From RGIG3077 sp964490175 (GTDB lineage: Bacteria > Bacillota > Clostridia > Oscillospirales > Ruminococcaceae), in contig CAZBAI010000009.1 in NCBI GenBank assembly GCA_964490175.1, positions 1-62,014 of the forward strand: a DNA stretch of 62,014 nucleotides, written 5' to 3'. The position numbers were made by a program, and so were the translations under genes. This document shows positions 57,031 to 62,014 of this stretch, one piece after another (the first letter of the stretch is position 1; each line of letters starts with the position of its first letter). The notes beneath the pieces were generated by a model, which was given only the letters and a program-made list of their open reading frames with translations, was not told where the DNA came from and did no database searches.

Positions 57031-58206
57031 ATGGCTAAACAGGATAACAAGAAAAAATCTTTGGCATCTGAAATGCCTACCACTAAGGAAGATAAGCAAA
57101 AGGCTCTTGCCGGCGCAATCGCCCAAATCGAAAAAACATACGGCGCAGGTGCGGTAATGAAGCTCGGCGAGGCAAAAAAGCTCAACATCGCTTCAATTCC
57201 GACAGGCTCTCTCACGCTTGATATAGCGCTTGGAATAGGTGGCGTGCCCAGAGGAAGAATTGTTGAAATATACGGTCCGGAAAGCAGCGGCAAAACCACC
57301 GTTGCACTGCACATTGCCGCAGAAGCACAAAAAATGGGCGGCGAGGTTGCATTTATCGACGTTGAGCACGCACTCGACCCGATATATGCACAGGCACTGG
57401 GCGTAAATATTGACAATTTGCTTGTTTCACAGCCCGACAGCGGCGAACAGGCACTTGAAATTCTCGAAGCGCTTGTGCGCTCGGGCGCAATTGACGTTGT
57501 CGTTCTCGACTCGGTTGCGGCAATGGTAACAAAAGCCGAAATCGACGGGGAAATGGGCGACAGCCACATGGGTCAGCAGGCAAGACTTATGTCGCTTGCC
57601 ATGCGCAAGCTCACCGCCGTAATTTCAAAATCAAACTGTGTTGCAATATTCATAAACCAAGTGCGTGAAAAAATCGGCGTGGTTTACGGCAACCCCGAAA
57701 CGACCCCCGGCGGACGTGCGCTCAAATTTTACTCTTCTGTCAGAATTGAAGTAAGACGTGTTGAAGCAATCAAAAGCGGCTCTGAAATTATCGGCAACAG
57801 GACAAAATGCAAAATCTGCAAAAACAAGGTCGCTCCCCCATTTAAAGAGTGTGAGTTTGACATTATGTTCGGTAAGGGTATTTCCAAAGTCGGCGAAATT
57901 CTCGATATTGCCACAGATCTCGATATCATCATAAAAAGCGGCTCTTGGTTCTCATACGAGGGGCAAAAAATCGGTCAGGGCAGAGATAACGCAAAACAAT
58001 TTCTGCTTGACAATCCCGATATTATGAACGAGGTCGAAAAACGTGTAAGAGATAATTCCGATAAGGTTGAGCTTATTTCCGCAAAGGGCAAGAAAAAAGC
58101 CGAGGTTAAAGCCGCCTCCAAAGCGGCTGCGGAAAAATCTGCCCCCTCGGTTGAAATAAGCGCTGATGACGATGACGATTTTGAAGAATTTTCGCCTGCC
58201 GAATAA
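57031..58206 (+). CDS. recA: Recombinase RecA
   Basis: This 391-aa recombinase has GPESSGKTTVALH (Walker A), LLVSQPDSGEQALEI, VVLDSVAAMV and NQVREKIGVVYGNPETTPGG (loop L2 region). The C-terminal domain ends in an acidic tail (SADDDDDFEEFSPAE). Residues 260-274 read C-K-I-C-x10-C (TKCKICKNKVAPPFKEC) where most RecA proteins have VKVVKNK...Q. No SOS box was sought successfully upstream; the gene is 28 nt after prmC and likely lies in a run of seven genes. Start ATG 57031 behind AAAGGAATT. Confidence 0.97.
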   Translation: MAKQDNKKKSLASEMPTTKEDKQKALAGAIAQIEKTYGAGAVMKLGEAKKLNIASIPTGSLTLDIALGIGGVPRGRIVEIYGPESSGKTTVALHIAAEAQKMGGEVAFIDVEHALDPIYAQALGVNIDNLLVSQPDSGEQALEILEALVRSGAIDVVVLDSVAAMVTKAEIDGEMGDSHMGQQARLMSLAMRKLTAVISKSNCVAIFINQVREKIGVVYGNPETTPGGRALKFYSSVRIEVRRVEAIKSGSEIIGNRTKCKICKNKVAPPFKECEFDIMFGKGISKVGEILDIATDLDIIIKSGSWFSYEGQKIGQGRDNAKQFLLDNPDIMNEVEKRVRDNSDKVELISAKGKKKAEVKAASKAAAEKSAPSVEISADDDDDFEEFSPAE

Positions 58207-58216
58207 TGCATAAATC

Positions 58217-58831
58217 ATGATTATCACCAAAGTCGAAAAATACAAGGGGCAAACCTATCTTGTGCAAACCGATTCTGGCAAAACATATTTTTTGCACCGT
58301 TCTATTGTTGCCGAACATTCTCTTTGCGCAGATAAGGAAATCGACGCCGAAGCTTTTGAAATGATTTTGCGCAAGGCTTATCTGCGCAAGGCATATGAAC
58401 GTGCGCTTTATCTTCTTGATGTGCGTGACTACTCATATACGGAAATGTTTGAAAAACTGAACTCTTGCTATGATGACGATATCTGCTATGAAACGATGGA
58501 AAAGCTTGTAAAACTCGGCATGATTGATGACAGAAGATATGCGCAAAATCTTGCACGAAAACTTGTGGAAGTAAAAAAGCACGGCTATTATAAGGCGATT
58601 TTTGAAATGCGGCAAAAGGGTTTGGATAAAACGCTTTGCGAAGAAGCCTTGTCGGAATATGAAGATTCATACCGCGACAGGCTTTATGAGCTTATTGTGC
58701 GTAAATATTCACGCTGTTTTGATGACGAAAAAGGCATTGCCAAACTGAAAAACACACTTGCACGGCAAGGCTATGGCTTTGATGACATTAACTGCTGCAT
58801 CAAAACATATCTGGAAGAAAACGAAATTTAA
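58217..58831 (+). CDS. recX: RecA regulatory protein RecX
   Basis: This 204-aa helical-repeat protein binds RecA filaments and modulates them. It has ALYLLDVRDYSYTEMFEKL, GMIDDRRYAQNLARKLVE and KKHGYYKAIFEMRQKGLD, the tandem RecX three-helix repeats. It begins 10 nt after recA with no clear ribosome-binding site, so it is probably translated by coupling. Confidence 0.92.
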   Translation: MIITKVEKYKGQTYLVQTDSGKTYFLHRSIVAEHSLCADKEIDAEAFEMILRKAYLRKAYERALYLLDVRDYSYTEMFEKLNSCYDDDICYETMEKLVKLGMIDDRRYAQNLARKLVEVKKHGYYKAIFEMRQKGLDKTLCEEALSEYEDSYRDRLYELIVRKYSRCFDDEKGIAKLKNTLARQGYGFDDINCCIKTYLEENEI

Positions 58832-58845
58832 AGGTAAGATTATTT

Positions 58846-60177
58846 ATGGCTATTAAAGTTAATATAACCTCGCTTGGCTGCAATAAAAACCTTGTCGATG
58901 CCGAGCGTATGCTTTACAACATAAAAAACGCCGGCTTTGAAATAGTAACGGAGCCGGGGCTTTCCGATGTGGCGATTGTCAACACCTGCGGGTTTATACA
59001 ATCGGCAAAGGAAGAAGCTATTGAAACGATTTTAGAGCTTGTCACGCTCAAAAACGAAGGACGTATCAAATCTTTGATTATCACGGGCTGTCTTTCCGAG
59101 CGCTATCGTGAAGAGGCCGCAGAACTTTTTGCCGAAGCCGACGCAGTGATAGGTATCGGCGATAACAAGGATATTGTCGATATAATCAACCTCACTTTGC
59201 AAAAAAAGCGCATTGTCAGATTCGGCAGCAAGTATGACCTTGCACTTAGCGGCAAACGCATAATCACGACATTGCCGTTTTTTGCATATGTAAAAATTGC
59301 TGAAGGGTGCAACAACTGCTGTTCATACTGTGCAATTCCCTCAATCAGGGGCAAATACAGAAGCGTGCCCTTTGAGGAAATTGTCGATGAAGTGAAATGG
59401 CTGTGTGAAAACGGCGTTAGCGAAATTATTCTCACCGCACAGGATACAACTCGTTACGGAGAGGACCTTTACGGCGAATGCAGGCTTGCGCCGTTGATGA
59501 CCGAGCTTTGCAAAATCGACGGATTAAAATGGCTTAGGGTGCTTTACTGCTACCCCGAAAAGGTAAGCGATGAGCTTATCGAGGTTATGAAAAATCAGGA
59601 AAAGATCGTAAAATACCTTGATATTCCGATTCAGCATTGCAATGACAGGATTTTGAAGCTTATGAACCGTCGGTGCGATAAAGAATCATTAGTTGCTCTA
59701 TTCAAAAAGCTGCGATGCGAAATACCCGAAATTACACTTCGCACAACGTTGATAACAGGCTTTCCCACAGAAACCGAGGAAGAATTTGAAGAACTTTGCC
59801 GTTTTGTTAAAGATATTGAATTTGACAAATTAGGCTGTTTTGCCTACTCCGAAGAAGAAGGCACCAAGGCTGTGGATTTTGAGCAGGTTGACGAAGATGT
59901 AAGAGCACGGCGTGCCGAACTTATAATGGATATTCAAAACGTGATTTCAGAGCAGAAAAATAAAAAAATGCTCGGAAAAACCGTTACTGCGGTCGTTGAG
60001 GGCTTTGACCGCTACAGCGAATGCTTTTTCGGAAGAACAGCCGCCGACGCACCCGATATCGACGGAAAAATTTTCTTTACCTGCGATACAAAACTGCATC
60101 TCGGGCAATATATTAACGTCAATATAACAGATACGCTTGAATATGATTTGATAGGTCAGGCGATATTGACACATTAA
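58846..60177 (+). CDS. rimO: Ribosomal protein S12 methylthiotransferase RimO
   Basis: This 443-aa radical SAM enzyme adds a methylthio group to Asp89 of S12. It has the UPF0004 domain (SLGCNKNLVDAERM; VNTCGFIQSAKEE; TGCLSERY), the radical SAM motif (CNNCCSYCAIPSIRGKYRS, CxxxCxxC) and a C-terminal TRAM domain. Located 14 nt after recX and 10 nt before pgsA. Confidence 0.95.
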   Translation: MAIKVNITSLGCNKNLVDAERMLYNIKNAGFEIVTEPGLSDVAIVNTCGFIQSAKEEAIETILELVTLKNEGRIKSLIITGCLSERYREEAAELFAEADAVIGIGDNKDIVDIINLTLQKKRIVRFGSKYDLALSGKRIITTLPFFAYVKIAEGCNNCCSYCAIPSIRGKYRSVPFEEIVDEVKWLCENGVSEIILTAQDTTRYGEDLYGECRLAPLMTELCKIDGLKWLRVLYCYPEKVSDELIEVMKNQEKIVKYLDIPIQHCNDRILKLMNRRCDKESLVALFKKLRCEIPEITLRTTLITGFPTETEEEFEELCRFVKDIEFDKLGCFAYSEEEGTKAVDFEQVDEDVRARRAELIMDIQNVISEQKNKKMLGKTVTAVVEGFDRYSECFFGRTAADAPDIDGKIFFTCDTKLHLGQYINVNITDTLEYDLIGQAILTH

Positions 60178-60187
60178 GGAGATTATT

Positions 60188-60766
60188 ATGAATTTACCCA
60201 ACAAACTTACACTTTTACGTGTATTTATGGTTCCCGTTTTTCTTTTGCTGATGTATGTTGAAGTGCCGTTTAATTTGTTTTGGGCGTTATTTGTTTTTGC
60301 CGCAGCCTCTATTACAGACGCTTTTGACGGGCACATTGCACGCAAGCACAATCTTGTGACAAATTTCGGCAAATTTATGGATCCGCTTGCCGACAAAGTG
60401 CTTGTCACCGCGGCGCTGATTTGCTTTCTCGAAAAAGGCTATATGGGAAAATTTGCGGCAATAGCTGTAATTATCATCATTGCGAGAGAGTTTGCCGTTT
60501 CCGGTCTGCGCCTTGTCACCGCAAACGAGGGCGTTGTTGTTGCCGCCGGCATTTGGGGCAAGCTTAAAACTGCGGCAACTATGATAACCATTGTGTGCAT
60601 TCTCATAATGCAGGGTTGCATTGCGGAGTTTGAAATTTCCGCCTCGCTTGCCGAAAGCTTTAATATAATCGGAATTGTGCTGATTTGGATTTGCACTGTC
60701 CTTACGGTATTTTCCGGATATACATACATCAACGCATACAAAGGCTACATCAATCCGAAAGAATAA
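60188..60766 (+). CDS. pgsA: CDP-diacylglycerol-glycerol-3-phosphate phosphatidyltransferase
   Basis: This 192-aa membrane enzyme makes phosphatidylglycerophosphate, the first step to phosphatidylglycerol. It begins MNLPNKLTLLRVFMVPVF and has the CDP-alcohol phosphotransferase motif (DAFDGHIARKHN, FGKFMDPLADKVL) plus about five helices. It ends a long plus-strand gene series and is followed by a strong terminator. Confidence 0.94.
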   Translation: MNLPNKLTLLRVFMVPVFLLLMYVEVPFNLFWALFVFAAASITDAFDGHIARKHNLVTNFGKFMDPLADKVLVTAALICFLEKGYMGKFAAIAVIIIIAREFAVSGLRLVTANEGVVVAAGIWGKLKTAATMITIVCILIMQGCIAEFEISASLAESFNIIGIVLIWICTVLTVFSGYTYINAYKGYINPKE

Positions 60767-60782
60767 AACAAAAAGTGAATGT

Positions 60783-60830
60783 AAAAAAGGGTCTGTAAAA
60801 AACTTTAATTTTTACAAACCCTTTTTTATT
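60783..60830. terminator. Bidirectional terminator between pgsA and the Mrp gene
   Basis: AAAAAAGGGTCTGTAAAAA (60783-60801) pairs, with one mismatch, with the arm 60809-60827 ending ACCCTTTTTT. T-runs are on both strands. Confidence 0.9.
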
Positions 60831-60841
60831 TTGCCGATTTA

Positions 60842-61675
60842 TTAAGCGTTGGCGATTTTTTCGATTTTTTCCGCCATATTTTCAAGCCAGTCGCCCTCAA
60901 AAAGCTCAATCATGCCCTTATCGCAAGCGGCGGCAAGCTTTTTATCAAACGGAATTTTTGAAACTGTATCAATGTTCAAATCAGCGGCAAGCTCATCAAC
61001 GTGACTTTCACCGAAAATATAGTGCTTTTCAGAACACTTATCGCATTCAAAATATGACATATTTTCAACAATACCAAGTACGGGAATATTGAGCATTTCA
61101 GCCATTTTCACAGCCTTTTCGACAATCATTCCGACAAGCTCCTGCGGAGATGCGACAACAACGATTCCGTCAACGGGAAGCGACTGGAACACAGTCAAGG
61201 GTACATCGCCCGTTCCCGGAGGCATATCAACAAACATATAGTCAACATCATTCCAAATCACATCAGTCCAAAACTGCTTTACAACGCCCGCAATAACCGG
61301 TCCACGCCAAATTACAGGGTCTGTTTCATTCTCAAGAAGCAGATTTATCGACATGATTTGAGTACCGAGCTTGCTTATGGGCGGAATCATGCCGAGCTCA
61401 TTGCCTGCGGCACGCTCCTTGATTCCGAAAACCTTTGGGATTGACGGACCTGTAATATCAGCATCGAGAACGGCGGTATTATAGCCTTTTCTCTGCATTG
61501 AAACCGCTAGCAACGATGTGACCAGCGACTTGCCGACGCCGCCCTTTCCGCTGACAATTCCGATGACTTTTTTTACTTTTGAAAGCTCATTAAGCTTTTC
61601 ACGAAAGTCCTGCTCCGACTTTCTCGAAGCGCAATCGCTTGAGCAAGAAGAGCAATCATGTGTGCATTCGCTCAT
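60842..61675 (-). CDS. Mrp/NBP35-family Fe-S carrier ATPase with N-terminal Cys motif
   Basis: This 277-aa ATPase has the deviant Walker A GIVSGKGGVGKSLVTSLL, VDMPPGTGD and the C-terminal CDKC needed for an Fe-S bridge. In addition, an N-terminal Cys motif C4-x3-C8-x2-C11-x3-C15 (MSECTHDCSSCSSDC) precedes it, resembling eukaryotic Nbp35. Such proteins carry or assemble Fe-S clusters for target proteins. Start ATG 61673-61675 is preferred because AAAGGATG sits 7 nt upstream; an earlier in-frame start has none. Transcribed from 61728-61756. Confidence 0.92.
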   Translation of the reverse strand: MSECTHDCSSCSSDCASRKSEQDFREKLNELSKVKKVIGIVSGKGGVGKSLVTSLLAVSMQRKGYNTAVLDADITGPSIPKVFGIKERAAGNELGMIPPISKLGTQIMSINLLLENETDPVIWRGPVIAGVVKQFWTDVIWNDVDYMFVDMPPGTGDVPLTVFQSLPVDGIVVVASPQELVGMIVEKAVKMAEMLNIPVLGIVENMSYFECDKCSEKHYIFGESHVDELAADLNIDTVSKIPFDKKLAAACDKGMIELFEGDWLENMAEKIEKIANA

Positions 61676-61727
61676 TGTTATACATCCTTTCATATTAAAA
61701 CGCAAACAGCGTGATTTTCAAATATAT

Positions 61728-61756
61728 ATTATACCACTTTTTCTGCAATATGTCAA
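61728..61756 (-). promoter_or_regulatory. Promoter of the Mrp/NBP35 gene
   Basis: On the minus strand TTGACA (61751-61756), 17 nt ending in AGTGG, TATAAT (61728-61733). Confidence 0.85.
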
Positions 61757-61912
61757 CTTTGCGGCATGCCAAAAGTGTACAATTTTATTTAGTCGTCAAA
61801 TATATATCGTTAAGCAATATATTCTGTATAAGGAGTAGGCAACGGAAAAATGAAAACTCTAATGGGGATTTAATGAGGATTTGCTTTGTGGCAAATAAAA
61901 AAGAAACACCCC

Positions 61913-61937
61913 ATATCCCTTGAAATACAAGGAATAT
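61913..61937. other. Palindrome possibly of recombination or regulator type
   Basis: ATATCCCTTG (61913-61922), spacer AAATA, CAAGGAATAT (61928-61937): 10-bp arms with one mismatch. Looks like a recombinase core or dimer-binding site; no recombinase gene is in the window. Confidence 0.35.
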
Positions 61938-62014
61938 AAGGCATTTCGATAATGTGTTGTTATCTCTTTGAGTTATGAACTTCGATTTTTGCAGAGTTTT
62001 ATAGTCTCTCGTTT

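Larger units (their letters stand above)
61676..62014. other. Intergenic region at the right edge; no gene seen
   Basis: About 340 nt with no credible gene. It contains the minus-strand promoter, a short plus-strand ribosome-site-like GGAG (about 61831) and a 25-bp imperfect palindrome at 61913-61937. I could not link the last 100 nt to a known element. Confidence 0.6.

Noticed and set aside
57000..57031. SOS (LexA/DinR) box before recA
   Set aside because: The 28-nt prmC-recA gap has no GAACnnnnGTTY-like sequence.
1..62014. tRNA genes and CRISPR arrays
   Set aside because: No T-loop-like GGTTCGAATCC with paired arms and no regularly spaced direct repeats were seen on either strand.

Overview
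The window looks like chromosomal DNA of a spore-forming, anaerobic, gut-type Clostridia (Oscillospiraceae/Ruminococcaceae-like). The evidence is: sporulation genes (sigG, spoIID), a rimP-nusA-ylxR-ylxQ-infB-rbfA-nrnA-truB-ribF operon in Firmicutes order, a small SRP RNA next to dnaX, a Trp T-box, a c-di-GMP-I riboswitch, a GGGtGRT/NifU-like pair, a GH43 beta-xylosidase and Thr-rich secreted linkers. The taxonomic call is inferred from gene content. There is no insertion sequence, CRISPR array, tRNA or complete phage gene, and coding density is high.

Layout. 1-6.4 kb (minus strand): GGGtGRT + NifU-like pair, then an acn-icd-rex-ddh operon (oxidative half of the TCA cycle with the NADH sensor Rex). 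6.5-7.1 kb (plus): promoter, c-di-GMP-I aptamer, intrinsic terminator and a 55-codon orphan gene. 7.1-15.4 kb (minus): large MacB-like ABC/FtsX fusion, a membrane transglutaminase-like pseudoenzyme, an SDR, an ABC-F ATPase, a TatD-associated-type radical SAM protein and a small unknown. 15.5-20.4 kb: gld-type ABC export operon. 20.5-28.5 kb: rimP-to-ribF operon. 28.6-31.4 kb: recR-ybaB-dnaX-SRP RNA. 31.5-34.4 kb: degenerate SGNH protein and a fused Wzz/BY-kinase (surface polysaccharide). 34.7-39.8 kb (plus): Na+-decarboxylase beta and gamma subunits, rfbB, a secreted Thr-rich protein, a two-gene DUF4160 module behind a strongly folded RNA, GH43. 39.8-49.8 kb (mostly minus): alanine/Na+ symporter, solitary trpB with T-box and Trp-containing leader peptide, sigG, a pilin-like protein with its sortase, a zinc-ribbon membrane protein, a lipoprotein, SseB and SpoIID. 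49.9-60.8 kb (plus): citrate synthase, then a run of lipoprotein, two-component system, DUF1385, prmC, recA, recX, rimO, pgsA. 60.8-62 kb: Mrp/NBP35 ATPase on the minus strand, then about 340 bp with no gene.

How it fits together. Citrate synthase, aconitase and NADP-IDH give a citrate-to-2-oxoglutarate branch for glutamate synthesis, with Rex in the aconitase operon. Surface functions (polysaccharide kinase, dTDP-sugar synthesis, sortase/pilin, c-di-GMP switch) suggest an organism that regulates its envelope. About eighteen promoters can be read directly; all have a 17-bp spacer and many carry a TGn extended -10.

The strongest candidates for something undescribed are the c-di-GMP-switched 55-aa protein, the double-layered Trp leader of the lone trpB, the folded RNA in front of the DUF4160 pair, and two envelope proteins whose enzyme folds have lost catalytic residues. 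All function calls come from reading translated sequence; no database search was run.
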